A program made the position numbers and the translations under genes. From Methylobacterium sp. J-067 (lineage in GTDB: Bacteria > Pseudomonadota > Alphaproteobacteria > Rhizobiales > Beijerinckiaceae): a stretch of 64,000 bases of DNA. Below the pieces are notes generated by a model, which worked only from the letters and a program-made list of their open reading frames with translations, was not told the DNA's origin and ran no database searches. The DNA lies in assembly GCF_022829465.1 (NCBI RefSeq), contig NZ_JAKSXZ010000135.1:62001-126000 (forward strand), given 5' to 3'. Below are positions 9,163-18,115 of the stretch, in pieces (positions within the stretch are counted from its first letter, which is position 1; each line of letters begins with the position of its first letter).

Positions 9163-10080
9163 TCAGGGCGTGGCCGGACGGGGGCCGAGGTGCTCGTGGC
9201 ACACGTCGTGGACGATCCGCTGGAGGATCCCGATGCGCCCGACGAGCCAGTCCAGTTCCTCGGTCGTGATCGTGTAATGCGGCGAGTAGCGGGCCTTCAC
9301 GTAGGCATCGTGCAAGAGATTGAAGTGGCGCCGGCTGACGCGATCATGGCGCGGCCATGCCTCCACCAGCCGGCGGTCGATGCCCTCGGCCATCGGGCGA
9401 AGCCGCCGCAGGGCGTGAAGTTTCGGGCTGTACAGCGTCAGAACGAGCAGGACACAGTGATACAGTCCCTCGGTGGCTTGATGCAGCTCGAAAGCGGCAA
9501 TGGCTAATTGTTCGTGCATCGAAGAATAGCGGGCGAGGTCGATGCGGAAGATCGAGCTTGCATACCATTTGTCGAAGTGAAGCCACGCCTCCTCGTTCCG
9601 AACCTCCGGCGTGAGCGGGCCGGGCTTGGCGAGGGGAAAGCCGTCCGCCTCGTAGAGAACGAGGGCATCCCGGTCGATGTCCACGAAGAACGGCCGCCCC
9701 CGGGCGAGCTGGTCGTTCACGTCCTGATAGCTGTGAACGATGAAGCTCACCACGGAGTGACGGGCCGACCGCACCAGTTCGATCTGGTCGAATCGGTCGC
9801 GGATCGTCTCCCACAGGTCGAAATCCTCCACGAGATCGTCGTGGTTCACGAGGACGAGCAGGTCGTAGTCGGAGAAGTAGCCCGAGATCCGGTCCTCGAC
9901 CCAATCACCCCGTGCGTGTGAACCGTAGAGCAGCACCTTGAGGATGCGCCCGCTCTTCTTCCTGTCGGAGAGCTTGCCCTTGCGGGCCTCCTCGAGCTCC
10001 TCGAACAGGATCTTCACCGCGCGCGTCAGGTCGCGGCGCTTGCGGGCAGGCAGGTGGGCGAGGCGGTCTTCGAGCGTCAT
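9163..10080 (-). CDS. Nucleotidyltransferase-HEPN fusion protein (toxin/antitoxin-like domains in one chain)
   Basis: The ~305-residue chain starts with a minimal nucleotidyltransferase domain: the GSHARGDW loop at about residues 53-60, then the catalytic-type pair SDYDLLVLV at about 71-74. It ends with a HEPN-type helical domain (about residues 170-300), including HEQLAIAAFELHQATEGLY and KARYSPHYTI, the latter near the usual HEPN R...H motif. In many bacteria these two domains are separate genes of an MNT/HEPN toxin-antitoxin pair, where the transferase AMPylates the HEPN RNase; here they are fused. The frame extends upstream to a GTG at 10101, but ATG 10080 (MTLEDRLAHL) is preferred. No partner gene is adjacent. 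Confidence 0.75.
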   Translation of the reverse strand: MTLEDRLAHLPARKRRDLTRAVKILFEELEEARKGKLSDRKKSGRILKVLLYGSHARGDWVEDRISGYFSDYDLLVLVNHDDLVEDFDLWETIRDRFDQIELVRSARHSVVSFIVHSYQDVNDQLARGRPFFVDIDRDALVLYEADGFPLAKPGPLTPEVRNEEAWLHFDKWYASSIFRIDLARYSSMHEQLAIAAFELHQATEGLYHCVLLVLTLYSPKLHALRRLRPMAEGIDRRLVEAWPRHDRVSRRHFNLLHDAYVKARYSPHYTITTEELDWLVGRIGILQRIVHDVCHEHLGPRPATP

Positions 10081-10125
10081 GGTCGCCCGCCGGTAGAGCA
10101 CGACGGGTCGCCGTTTCGAACCCCC

Positions 10126-11112
10126 CTACGAGCCCTGCGCGATCTCCGTCTCGACCTCGGCCGGGTCGAGGTCGTAGCGGCGGGAGCAGAATTCGCAGGT
10201 GATCACGATGCGCCCGTCATCGGCCACCATGTCCCGGCGCTCCTCCGGGCTGAAGGAGCGGATCATGCCCATCACCCGCTCGCGGGAGCAGCGGCAAGTC
10301 TCGTGCACCGGCTGGCGGTCGAAGACGCGCACGCCGCGCTCGTGGAACAGCCGGTAGAGCAGCCGCTCGCTCGACACGTTGGGATCGACGAGTTCGTGGT
10401 CCTCGATGGTGGCGGCCAGCGAGCGCGCCTCGACCCAGGCATCGTCCTCCGGCGCATCGGGGCCGAGATGGGCGTGGCCCTCGGGGATGTCGCCCGGCGG
10501 CAGGTCGGCGAGGCGCGCCCGGTCGATGGATTGGGGCAGGAACTGCACGATCAGGCCGCCGGCCCGCCAATGCCCGTCCCCCTCCCCGAGGGATTCGGCG
10601 ACCGCGAGGCGCACCACGGTGGGAATCTGCTCGGATTGCAGGAAATACTGGTGGGCCGCCTCCTCCAGGCTCTGGCCCTCCATCGGCACCACGCCCTGGT
10701 AGCGGCTGGCAGCACTGCCCTGGTCGATGGTCATGGCGAGGTAGCCGTTGCCGATCAGGTCGGCATCGCGCACGGGGGCGCTGCCCAGGGCCGCGACACG
10801 CTCGGCATCGAAGCGGGCGGTGGCGCGCAGCCGGTCGGGGGCCTCGAAGTCGACCACGATCATCTCGACCGGGCCGTCGGTCTTGGTCTGGAGCTGGAAG
10901 CGGCCCTCGAATTTCAGCGACGCGCCGAGCAGGACGGTGAGCGCCGCCGCCTCGCCGAGGAGGCGCGCGACGGAATCCGGGTAGCCGTGACGGCGCAGGA
11001 TCGTGTCGATGGAGGGCCCCAGGCGCACCACCCGTCCGCGCACGTCGAGGGCCTCGACGGCGAAGGGCAGCACCGCGTCATCGACGCCGGGGGTCTCGGT
11101 TCCTGCGGTCAT
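10126..11112 (-). CDS. hslO: Hsp33 redox-regulated chaperone
   Basis: Hsp33 (328 residues) holds unfolded proteins during oxidative stress. The N-terminal core runs from LPFAVEALDVRGRVVRLG through LTVLLGASLKFEGRFQLQT. The C-terminal redox switch carries the four zinc cysteines as CRC (HETCRCSRERV) and CEFC (ITCEFCSRRY). The frame is open 114 bp further upstream, but that part is low-complexity and overlaps argF; ATG 11112 (MTAGTETPGV) matches the family start. It is the last gene of an argD-argF-hslO cluster, 64 bp after argF, an arrangement known from alphaproteobacteria. Confidence 0.93.
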   Translation of the reverse strand: MTAGTETPGVDDAVLPFAVEALDVRGRVVRLGPSIDTILRRHGYPDSVARLLGEAAALTVLLGASLKFEGRFQLQTKTDGPVEMIVVDFEAPDRLRATARFDAERVAALGSAPVRDADLIGNGYLAMTIDQGSAASRYQGVVPMEGQSLEEAAHQYFLQSEQIPTVVRLAVAESLGEGDGHWRAGGLIVQFLPQSIDRARLADLPPGDIPEGHAHLGPDAPEDDAWVEARSLAATIEDHELVDPNVSSERLLYRLFHERGVRVFDRQPVHETCRCSRERVMGMIRSFSPEERRDMVADDGRIVITCEFCSRRYDLDPAEVETEIAQGS

Positions 11113-11176
11113 GGTCTCTCCGTGAAGTCCCCCATCATATGGTGACTCGCCATGGGGTTCCCAAAGGGCCGGCCCC

Positions 11177-12157
11177 TCAGGCGCCGGCCGCCTGAAGGCA
11201 CCACGCGAGGATGCCCTTCTGGGCATGCAGCCGGTTCTCGGCCTCGTCGAACACCACCGATTGCGGCCCGTCCATCACCTCGGCGGTGACTTCCTCCCCC
11301 CGGTGGGCCGGCAGGCAATGCATGAAGATCGCATCGCGCTTGGCCGCCGCCATCAGCGCGGCGTCGACCCGGTAGGGCGAGAGCAGGTTGTGCCGGTGGC
11401 TCTCGTCGTCGTCGCCCATCGACACCCAGCAATCGGTGACGACCGCGTCCGCCCCGTCCACCGCCGCGCGGGCGTCGGTGGTGACGTTGAGTCTCGCCCC
11501 CTCGCGCTTCGCCCAGGCGATCAGCGCGGCGGGCGGTGCCAGCTCCGGCGGGCAGGCGACGTTCATGGTGAAGTCGAGCCGGGCGGCGGCGTGGACCCAG
11601 CTCGCCAGCACGTTGTTCGCGTCCCCCGACCACGCGACGGTGCGGCCCGTGATCGGCCCGCGATGCTCCTCGAAGGTCAGCACGTCGGCCATGATCTGGC
11701 ACGGATGCGAGTGCTTGGTCAGCGCGTTGATCACCGGCACCGTGGCGTATTCGGCCAGTTCCAGCATCTGCCCGTGGTCGAGGATGCGGATCATGATCGC
11801 GTCCACGAAGCGCGAGAGCACCTGCGCCGTGTCGCCGATGGTCTCGCCCCGGCCGAGCTGCATCTCGGAGCCGGTGAGCATCAGCGTCTCGCCGCCGAGT
11901 TCGCGCATCGCCACGTCGAACGAGACGCGGGTGCGGGTCGAGGGCCGGTCGAACACCATCGCCAGGGTCTTGCCGACGAGCGGGCGCTCGGCCGCGCGCT
12001 CGCCCTTCCGGCGCCGGGCCTTCATGGCGGCGCTGGAATCCAGCATGCGGCGGATCTCCTTTCCGGAGAAATCCGAGAGGTCGAGGAAGTGGCGGGGCTG
12101 GGCAGCGGCGCCGGGACCGGCCGTGGCCGTTGCCCGGCCGTTGGTTTGGGTGGTCAT
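11177..12157 (-). CDS. argF: Ornithine carbamoyltransferase
   Basis: This 326-residue enzyme joins carbamoyl phosphate to ornithine to give citrulline in arginine synthesis. Hallmarks include the carbamoyl-phosphate loop [12 protein letters not shown] and the late [11 protein letters not shown] motif carrying the catalytic Cys and His. The first ~20 residues (Thr/Ala/Gly-rich) are a variable extension. argD lies 25 bp upstream on the same strand and hslO follows, so the three probably share one mRNA from the promoter upstream of argD. Confidence 0.96.
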   Translation of the reverse strand: MTTQTNGRATATAGPGAAAQPRHFLDLSDFSGKEIRRMLDSSAAMKARRRKGERAAERPLVGKTLAMVFDRPSTRTRVSFDVAMRELGGETLMLTGSEMQLGRGETIGDTAQVLSRFVDAIMIRILDHGQMLELAEYATVPVINALTKHSHPCQIMADVLTFEEHRGPITGRTVAWSGDANNVLASWVHAAARLDFTMNVACPPELAPPAALIAWAKREGARLNVTTDARAAVDGADAVVTDCWVSMGDDDESHRHNLLSPYRVDAALMAAAKRDAIFMHCLPAHRGEEVTAEVMDGPQSVVFDEAENRLHAQKGILAWCLQAAGA

Positions 12158-12182
12158 GGGTCAGGGACTTTCCGGCGGCGCC

Positions 12183-13373
12183 TTACTCGGCCGCCCCGCG
12201 CAGCGCCGAGAAACCGTTCGCGGCGGCATCGAGCCGCCGGACCGCCTCTTCGACGTCCGACTCGGTGACGATCAGCGGCGGAATCAGCCGCACGACGTTG
12301 TCGCCGGCCGGGATCACGAGGAGGTTGGCCTCCCGTGCCGCCGCGGCGAATTCGGTGTTGGGCACGCCGAGCTTGAGGCCGACCATCAGCCCCTCGCCGC
12401 GCACTTCCTGGATCACGCGCGGGTGCTTGTCGCGCAGGGAAGCGAGCTTCTGCTTCAGGACGAGCCCGGTGTGGGCCACGCGGTCGAGGAAGCCGTCGGA
12501 CAGGATCACGTCGAGCACGGCGTTGCCCACCGCCATGGCGAGCGGGTTGCCGCCGAAGGTCGAGCCGTGGCTGCCGGCGACCATGCCGCGCGCGGCCTCC
12601 TTGGTGGTCAGGCAGGCGCCGAGCGGGAAGCCGCCGCCGATGCCCTTGGCCGCGCTCAGGATGTCCGGCGCGATGCCCGACCACTCATAGGCGAAGAGCT
12701 TGCCGGTGCGGCCCATGCCGGTCTGCACCTCGTCCATGATGAGGAGCAGGCCGTGCTCGTCGCAGAGGTCGCGCAGGCGGCGCAGGTCGGCGGGGGGGAT
12801 GACGCGCACGCCGCCCTCGCCCTGCACGGGCTCGATCATCAGGGCGGCGGTCTCGGGACCGATGGCGGCTTCGAGCGCCGCGAAATCGCCGGTCGGCACC
12901 TGATCGAAGCCCTCGACCTTCGGGCCGAAGCCGTCGATGTACTTCTGCTGGCCGCCCGCCGCGAGGGTCGCCAGCGTCCGCCCGTGGAACGCGCCCTCGA
13001 AGGTCACGATCCGGTAGCGCTCCGGGTGGCCGCCCGCCGCATGGTACTTCCGCGCGATCTTGATCGCGGCCTCGTTCGCCTCGGCGCCCGAATTGCAGAA
13101 GAACGCCACCTCCGCGAAGGTCGCCTCCACGAAGCGCCGGCCGAGCCGCTCGCCCTCCGGGATCTGGTAGAGGTTCGAGACGTGCCAGACCTTCGCCGCC
13201 TGCTCCTGCAGCGCAGCGACGAGGTGCGGGTGCGCGTGGCCCAGCGCGTTCACGGCGACGCCGGCCCCGAAATCGAGGTATCGCTGCCCGTCACGCGTGA
13301 AGAGCCAAGCGCCCTCACCGCGCTCGAACGCGAGGGGGGCGCGGGCGTAGTTCGGCAGAAGGGCGGATGTCAC
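12183..13373 (-). CDS. argD: Acetylornithine aminotransferase
   Basis: This 396-residue PLP enzyme converts N-acetylglutamate semialdehyde to N2-acetylornithine; many ArgD proteins also accept succinyldiaminopimelate. It shows [18 protein letters not shown] at the start, then [12 protein letters not shown] and the PLP-lysine segment [17 protein letters not shown] 13373 is chosen over the GTG at 13433 because it follows GGAGACCGG and fits the usual N-terminus. A TTGACA-N17-AGTAAT promoter lies about 80-105 bp upstream. It is followed by argF and hslO. Confidence 0.93.
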   Translation of the reverse strand: MTSALLPNYARAPLAFERGEGAWLFTRDGQRYLDFGAGVAVNALGHAHPHLVAALQEQAAKVWHVSNLYQIPEGERLGRRFVEATFAEVAFFCNSGAEANEAAIKIARKYHAAGGHPERYRIVTFEGAFHGRTLATLAAGGQQKYIDGFGPKVEGFDQVPTGDFAALEAAIGPETAALMIEPVQGEGGVRVIPPADLRRLRDLCDEHGLLLIMDEVQTGMGRTGKLFAYEWSGIAPDILSAAKGIGGGFPLGACLTTKEAARGMVAGSHGSTFGGNPLAMAVGNAVLDVILSDGFLDRVAHTGLVLKQKLASLRDKHPRVIQEVRGEGLMVGLKLGVPNTEFAAAAREANLLVIPAGDNVVRLIPPLIVTESDVEEAVRRLDAAANGFSALRGAAE

Positions 13374-13450
13374 GGTCCGGTCTCCGTCGCGCGAGGTTTC
13401 GGCGGCACCAAATGAAAGTGCCGCCTCGATCACCGGGCGGCACGCGCGCG

Positions 13451-13479
13451 ATTACTATGAATCGGGTCGGCGCTGTCAA
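13451..13479 (-). promoter_or_regulatory. Predicted sigma-70-type promoter for argD-argF-hslO
   Basis: Read on the minus strand, there is a perfect TTGACA (13479-13474), a 17-bp spacer and AGTAAT (13456-13451), which matches TATAAT at four of six positions. It lies 78 bp from the GTG chosen for argD in an otherwise very GC-rich gap. No transcription data support it. Confidence 0.5.
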
Positions 13480-13613
13480 TCGCGCAAGGGCTGTGCCGCA
13501 CGCGCGGCAGGTGCGTCCGGGGCCGCGAAAGCCTGTCCGCAACGGGTGCCCTCCCCTTGCGCGGGCCGCCCCGCCCGTGTTCCAGAACCCCGGATTCCGG
13601 TGGAGATTCTCAC

Positions 13614-14090
13614 ATGAGCACGGTCAAGGAACGTCTGGCGGCCCTGGGGCTGAGCCTGCCCAAGGCGGCGGCCCCCGTGGCGAACTACGTGCCGTTCGTG
13701 CGCACGGGCAACCTCGTGATGATCTCCGGCCAGGTCTGCTTCGGCGCCGACGGCAAGATCGCCTCCACCCACACCGGCAAGGTCGGCGGCAACGTCTCGC
13801 CCGAGACCGGCAAGGAGGCCGCGCGGCTTTGCGCCCTCAACCTGCTGTCGCAGCTCGAGGCGGCGGTGGGCGATCTCGACCGCGCGGTGGTGCAGTGCGT
13901 GCGCCTCGGCGGCTTCATCAACAGCGCCCCCGGCTTCTCGGCGGTGGCCGGGGTGATGAACGGCGCCTCGGACCTGATGGTCGAGGTGCTGGGGGATCGC
14001 GGCCGGCACGCCCGCTCGACGGTGGGCGTCGCGGAACTGCCCCTCGACGCTGCCGTCGAGGTCGAGGGCCTGTTCGAGGTGAAGGGGTGA
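13614..14090 (+). CDS. RidA/YjgF-family enamine/imine deaminase
   Basis: The product (158 residues) is a single RidA-family domain. It has FVRTGNLVMISGQVCFG, the long LNLLSQLEAAVGDLDRAV helix, RLGGFINSAPGF and the closing RSTVGVAELPLDAAVEVE with the conserved arginine and acidic residues. RidA proteins hydrolyse reactive 2-aminoacrylate-type intermediates made by PLP dehydratases. This longer form (YjgF/chorismate-mutase-like subgroup) has a less certain substrate. ATG 13614 follows a TGGAG site. The stop overlaps the GTG of the next gene (GTGA), so the two are coupled. Confidence 0.85.
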   Translation: MSTVKERLAALGLSLPKAAAPVANYVPFVRTGNLVMISGQVCFGADGKIASTHTGKVGGNVSPETGKEAARLCALNLLSQLEAAVGDLDRAVVQCVRLGGFINSAPGFSAVAGVMNGASDLMVEVLGDRGRHARSTVGVAELPLDAAVEVEGLFEVKG

Positions 14091-14836
14091 CGGGGTTCGG
14101 CTGGCTCACCGCCCGGCCGATCGCCCATCGCGGCCTGCACGACCGCGCGGCGGGCCGACCGGAGAACACGCTCGCCGCCGCCCGCGCGGCGGTGGCCGGC
14201 GGGTTCGCCATCGAGTGCGACGTGCAGATCAGCGCGGACGGGGAAGCGATGGTCTTCCACGACCCGGCTTTGGGCCGCCTCACGGGGGCCAGCGAGCGTG
14301 TCGGCGAGACGAGCGCGCAGGACCTCGGCCGGCTGACCGTGGCGGGCTCGGCCGAACGCATCCCGACCCTGCCGGATTTCCTGGCGGCGGTCGCGGGCGC
14401 CGTGCCGGTGATCGTGGAGATCAAGTCGGCCTATGACGGCGACCTGCGCCTCGCCCGCCGCACGGCCGAGATCGCCGCCGCCTATGACGGCCCGGTGGCG
14501 CTGAAATCCTTCGATCCCGAGATCGTCGCGGCGCTCCGCGAGGGCCTGCCCGCCCGCATCCCGCGCGGGATCGTGTCGGAGACCCGGCAGGACGATCCCG
14601 TCTACGCGACGATGACGGAGAGCCGCCGCCGCAGCCTGCGCGACCTCCTGCATTTCGAGGCAACGCGGCCGGACTTCCTGTCCTGGCGGGTGGACGACCT
14701 GCCCTGCGCGCCGACCTCGCTCTGCCGCCTCCTCGCGGGGCTCCCGGTCATGGCCTGGACGGTGCGCAACCCGGACCAACGCGCCAACGCCGCCGCGCAC
14801 GCGGACCAGATGGTGTTCGAGGGGTTCGTGCCCTGA
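14087..14836 (+). CDS. Glycerophosphodiester phosphodiesterase family protein
   Basis: This 249-residue protein is a GDPD-type TIM barrel. Catalytic marks are AHRGLHDRAAGRPENT (first His at residue 14) and ECDVQISADGEAMVFHDPALGRLTG (Glu, Asp and second His). A later VIVEIKS strand and MAWTVRNPDQ complete the barrel. It would split glycerophosphodiesters into glycerol-3-phosphate and an alcohol. No signal peptide is seen, so it is likely cytoplasmic. GTG 14087 overlaps the ridA-like stop by 4 bp. Confidence 0.85.
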   Translation: MTGFGWLTARPIAHRGLHDRAAGRPENTLAAARAAVAGGFAIECDVQISADGEAMVFHDPALGRLTGASERVGETSAQDLGRLTVAGSAERIPTLPDFLAAVAGAVPVIVEIKSAYDGDLRLARRTAEIAAAYDGPVALKSFDPEIVAALREGLPARIPRGIVSETRQDDPVYATMTESRRRSLRDLLHFEATRPDFLSWRVDDLPCAPTSLCRLLAGLPVMAWTVRNPDQRANAAAHADQMVFEGFVP

Positions 14837-14909
14837 CAATCCAACCTGTATGGACCTCGGATGGACAGTGATTTTCACTGCGTGGCATAAGCAGCCGAGG
14901 AGGCCCGCC

Positions 14910-15200
14910 ATGCCCACGCCCCGCGGACAGATGACCGTGACGCTCACGGACGAGTTGGAGAAGTTCGTCCGGGACAAGGTCCGCGAGGGGGCTTTCGCCA
15001 CGCCGAGCGAGTACATCCGCGATCTGGTCCGCAGCCGCTATCTGGCCGAGCATGACCGGGCCGCGAGGCTGAAGGCGCTCGATGCCGCGCTGGCCGAGGG
15101 CTTGGCGGATGCCGAAGCCGGCCGACTCGTGCCTATCGGCGAGGCGTTCGCCCGGGTCCGAGCCGCCCTGGGAATCGCCGACGAGGATACGATTGCGTGA
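14910..15200 (+). CDS. parD: ParD-type antitoxin
   Basis: The first ~50 of its 96 residues form a ribbon-helix-helix DNA-binding domain (QMTVTLTDELEKFVRDKV then TPSEYIRDLVRSRY), as in ParD/CopG antitoxins. The rest is a helical, charged toxin-binding tail. ATG 14910 follows a strong CGAGGAGG site with 6-bp spacing; the ORF upstream of it has no such support. Its stop overlaps the ParE-like start (GTGA). It should bind and neutralise the downstream toxin and repress the shared promoter in the ~70 bp upstream. Confidence 0.85.
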   Translation: MPTPRGQMTVTLTDELEKFVRDKVREGAFATPSEYIRDLVRSRYLAEHDRAARLKALDAALAEGLADAEAGRLVPIGEAFARVRAALGIADEDTIA

Positions 15201-15502
15201 GAGTCGTCCTCTCCGAGAGGGCGATCGACGACCTCATCGCGATCGGCACCTTTATCGGGCGGGACAATCCCACCCGCGCCGCCAGTTTCGTGGCCGAGTT
15301 GGAGGCCCGTTGCGTGACCCTGGGCGACATGCCGAAGGGCTACCCGCTGCTCAGCGGTTATGAAGCCCGCGGCATCCGGCGTCGCCCATTCGGCGACTAC
15401 CTGATCTTCTACAGGGTGGACGAGACCGCCTCGCGCATCGACGTTCTGCGCGTGCTCAGCGGCGCGCGGAACATCGACGCGATCCTTTTCCCGTCCGGCT
15501 AA
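15197..15502 (+). CDS. parE: ParE/RelE-superfamily toxin
   Basis: The product (101 residues) has the compact RelE/ParE fold: SERAIDDLIAIGTFIGRDNP, then MPKGYPLL, RRRPFGDYLIFYRVD and the closing IDVLRVLSGARNID. The last motif is typical of ParE, whose known members poison DNA gyrase; RelE-type mRNA cleavage is less likely because the usual catalytic set is absent. It overlaps the antitoxin gene by 4 bp, as expected for a coupled type II pair. Confidence 0.85.
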   Translation: MRVVLSERAIDDLIAIGTFIGRDNPTRAASFVAELEARCVTLGDMPKGYPLLSGYEARGIRRRPFGDYLIFYRVDETASRIDVLRVLSGARNIDAILFPSG

Positions 15503-15561
15503 TCCCCGCCTGCTGCGATCCGCCGCTTGCCCCGTCCCCGGCGGCCGCTAGACTGGCGGGC

Positions 15562-16782
15562 ATGAAGCAAGCCTCCGCGCCGCCGCCGGACGCCACCGCC
15601 CTTACGGTGAGGGCGCTCCCCGGCCTCAAGGAGATCGGTGCGCAGGCCTGGGATGCCTGTGCCCTGTCCCCCGAAACCCTGGCGGCGGGGGACGAGACCT
15701 ACAATCCCTTCGTCACCCACGCCTTCCTCTCGGCGCTGGAGGAATCCGGCTGCGTCTCGCGCCGCACCGGCTGGCTGCCGGTGCATGTGGTGGTGGAGCG
15801 GGAGGGCAAGCTGCTCGCCGCCGCGCCCTGCTACCTGAAATCCCACAGCCAGGGCGAATACGTCTTCGACCATGGCTGGGCCGACGCCTTCGAGCGGGCC
15901 GGCGGCAGCTACTACCCGAAGCTGCAGGTCAGCGTGCCCTTCACCCCCGTGACCGGACCGCGCTTCCTCATCGCCCCCGGCACCGATCCCAACGAGGCGA
16001 CGGCGGGGCTCGTCGCGGGTCTGCGCGCCCTGCGGGGGGAGGTCGAGGCCTCCTCGATCCACGTCACCTTCATGCGCGAGGCCGAATGGGAGCGCGCCGG
16101 GGCCGCCGGCTTCCTGAAGCGCACCGACCAGCAATTCCACTGGGAGAACGACGGCTATTCCAGCTTCGACGGCTTTCTCGAAGCCCTCTCCTCGCGCAAG
16201 CGCAAGACGATCAAGCGGGAGCGCCGCGACGCGCTGGCGCCCGGCATCACCATCGAGCACCTCACCGGGCCCGACCTGACCGAGGCGGTCTGGGACGCGT
16301 TCTACGGCTTCTACATGGATACCGGCGCCCGCAAATGGGGCCGCCCCTACCTGAACCGCCGGTTCTTCTCCCTGCTCACCGAGCGGATGGCCGACCGCAT
16401 CCTGCTCATCATGGCCAAACGCGAGGGCCGCTACATCGCGGGCGCCATCAACATGATCGGCGACACCGCCCTCTACGGGCGCAACTGGGGCTGCGTCGAG
16501 GACCACCCGTTCCTGCATTTCGAGGTCTGCTACTATCAGGCCATCGAGTTCGCCATCGCGCGCGGCCTCAAACGGGTGGAGGCCGGGGCGCAGGGGGAGC
16601 ACAAGCTCGCCCGCGGCTACCGCCCGGTGCTGATGCACTCCGCCCACGACATCGCCGACCCGTCCCTGCGGAAGGCGGTGGCCGACTACTTGCAGCGCGA
16701 GCGCGCCCATGTGGCCGAGGCGGTCGATGTCCTCGACACCCTCACCCCCTTCCGGCGCGGCACTCCCGACGAGCAGGCATAA
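15562..16782 (+). CDS. FemAB-like GNAT family protein (DUF482/COG3146 type)
   Basis: This 406-residue protein matches the family annotated as peptidogalycan biosynthesis/recognition protein (FemAB-like, tandem GNAT). Features are the NPFVTHAFLSALEESG start, CYLKSHSQGEYVFDHGWADA, SSRKRKTIKRER and the GAQGEHKLARGYRP segment near the end. Members of this family have no settled reaction; an aminoacyl or acyl transfer is inferred from the fold. No signal or membrane helix is evident. Its TAA overlaps the start of the M20 hydrolase gene by one base. Confidence 0.75.
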   Translation: MKQASAPPPDATALTVRALPGLKEIGAQAWDACALSPETLAAGDETYNPFVTHAFLSALEESGCVSRRTGWLPVHVVVEREGKLLAAAPCYLKSHSQGEYVFDHGWADAFERAGGSYYPKLQVSVPFTPVTGPRFLIAPGTDPNEATAGLVAGLRALRGEVEASSIHVTFMREAEWERAGAAGFLKRTDQQFHWENDGYSSFDGFLEALSSRKRKTIKRERRDALAPGITIEHLTGPDLTEAVWDAFYGFYMDTGARKWGRPYLNRRFFSLLTERMADRILLIMAKREGRYIAGAINMIGDTALYGRNWGCVEDHPFLHFEVCYYQAIEFAIARGLKRVEAGAQGEHKLARGYRPVLMHSAHDIADPSLRKAVADYLQRERAHVAEAVDVLDTLTPFRRGTPDEQA

Positions 16783-17942
16783 TGAACCCGATCGAGCGCA
16801 TCCAAGGCTTCTCCGACGAACTCACCGCCCTGCGGCGCGACCTCCACGCCCATCCCGAGATCGGCTTCGAGGAGGTCCGCACCTCCGGCATCGTCGCCGA
16901 TCTCCTGGAAAAATTCGGCTGCGAGGTGCATCGCGGCATCGGCGGCACGGGGGTCGTCGGGCTCCTGAAGGGCCGCAGCGACAACGGCCGCCGGATCGGC
17001 CTGCGCGCCGACATGGACGCCCTGCCCATCGAGGAGAAGACCAACCTCCCCTACCGCTCGACCTATCCGGGCAAGATGCACGCCTGCGGCCATGACGGCC
17101 ACACGACGATGCTGGTCGGCGCCGCCCGCTACCTCGCCGAGACCCGCGACTTCGACGGCACGGCGGTGTTCATCTTCCAGCCCGCCGAGGAGGGCTTAGG
17201 CGGCGCCCGCGCCATGCTGAAGGACGGGCTGTTCGAGAAATTCCCTTGCGACGAGATCTACGGGCTGCACAACCAGCCGGGCGGGCAGCACGGGCAGATC
17301 AAGCTCTGCCCCGGCCCGATCATGGCGGCGGCGGACTTCTTCGACATCCGCATCCGGGGGCGCGGCATCCACGCGGCGCAGCCTCACCGGGGCAACGACC
17401 CGATCATCGTCGCCACCGGCCTCGCCCAGGCGCTGCAATCCATCGTCTCGCGCAATGCCGACCCGCTGAAATCGATCGTGCTCTCGATCACGCGGATCGC
17501 GGCGGGCTCGGCCTACAACGTCATACCCGAGACGGCGCACATGGCCGGCACCGTGCGGACCTTCGACGCGGAGGTGCGCAAGCTCGCCGGCACGCGCATC
17601 CGCGAGTTGGCGGCGGGCTTCGCCGCCGCCTACGGCGCGGAGATCGAGGTCGACCTGCAGGACGTGTTCTCGGTGCTGGAGAATGCCCCGGAGCAATCCG
17701 CCGCCGCGACGGACATCGCCACCGAACTGCTCGGCGCGGAGAACGTCGATCCGCACGCCACCCCGCGCATGGGCAGCGAGGATTTCGCCGACATGACGAT
17801 GCGGGTGCCCGGTGCCTATGTCTGGCTCGGGGCGGGGCCGGGGCCGGGGCTGCACAACGCCGCGTACAATTTCGAGGATTCGATCATCCCCATCGGCAGC
17901 GCCTTCCTGGCGCGGATGGTGGAGCGCCGCACGGCGGCGTAA
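16782..17942 (+). CDS. M20 family amidohydrolase (hippurate hydrolase/IAA-amino acid hydrolase-like)
   Basis: This 386-residue enzyme cleaves N-acyl amino acids. It starts with the typical ALRRDLHAHPEIGFEE and carries the Mn/Zn ligands in MHACGHDGHTTML, the FQPAEEGLGGARAM glutamates and PRMGSEDFADM. The dimerisation domain lies between roughly residues 185 and 300. The exact acyl group is unknown: hippurate, N-acetylcysteine and auxin conjugates are all used by close families. It starts within the stop of the FemAB-like gene, so the two are co-expressed. Confidence 0.88.
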   Translation: MNPIERIQGFSDELTALRRDLHAHPEIGFEEVRTSGIVADLLEKFGCEVHRGIGGTGVVGLLKGRSDNGRRIGLRADMDALPIEEKTNLPYRSTYPGKMHACGHDGHTTMLVGAARYLAETRDFDGTAVFIFQPAEEGLGGARAMLKDGLFEKFPCDEIYGLHNQPGGQHGQIKLCPGPIMAAADFFDIRIRGRGIHAAQPHRGNDPIIVATGLAQALQSIVSRNADPLKSIVLSITRIAAGSAYNVIPETAHMAGTVRTFDAEVRKLAGTRIRELAAGFAAAYGAEIEVDLQDVFSVLENAPEQSAAATDIATELLGAENVDPHATPRMGSEDFADMTMRVPGAYVWLGAGPGPGLHNAAYNFEDSIIPIGSAFLARMVERRTAA

Positions 17943-18000
17943 GCTGGACTTGGGCCGGTGGATCACCACCGGCCCGCAAGAACAAAGGGGGGGAGACGCG

Positions 18001-18108
18001 ATGTCGTCCGACATGCAGGAATCGCGGGCGAGCCTGATCTTGCTCGGCGTCTCCGTCGCGGCGGTGCTGATCTTCGGCGCCCTCACCCTCCTGACGCAGC
18101 TCGGCTGA
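18001..18108 (+). CDS. Small single-pass membrane peptide, 35 residues
   Basis: A very strong ribosome site (a run of seven G then AGACGCG) precedes ATG 18001. The 35-residue product has a short charged start (MSSDMQESRAS) followed by one hydrophobic helix of about 20 residues (LILLGVSVAAVLIFGALTLL). No family is recognised. It follows the M20 hydrolase by 58 bp on the same strand and ends 7 bp before the convergent tadG stop. The ribosome site and clean helix make it more credible than a random short ORF. Confidence 0.55.
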   Translation: MSSDMQESRASLILLGVSVAAVLIFGALTLLTQLG

Positions 18109-18115
18109 GCCCCGC

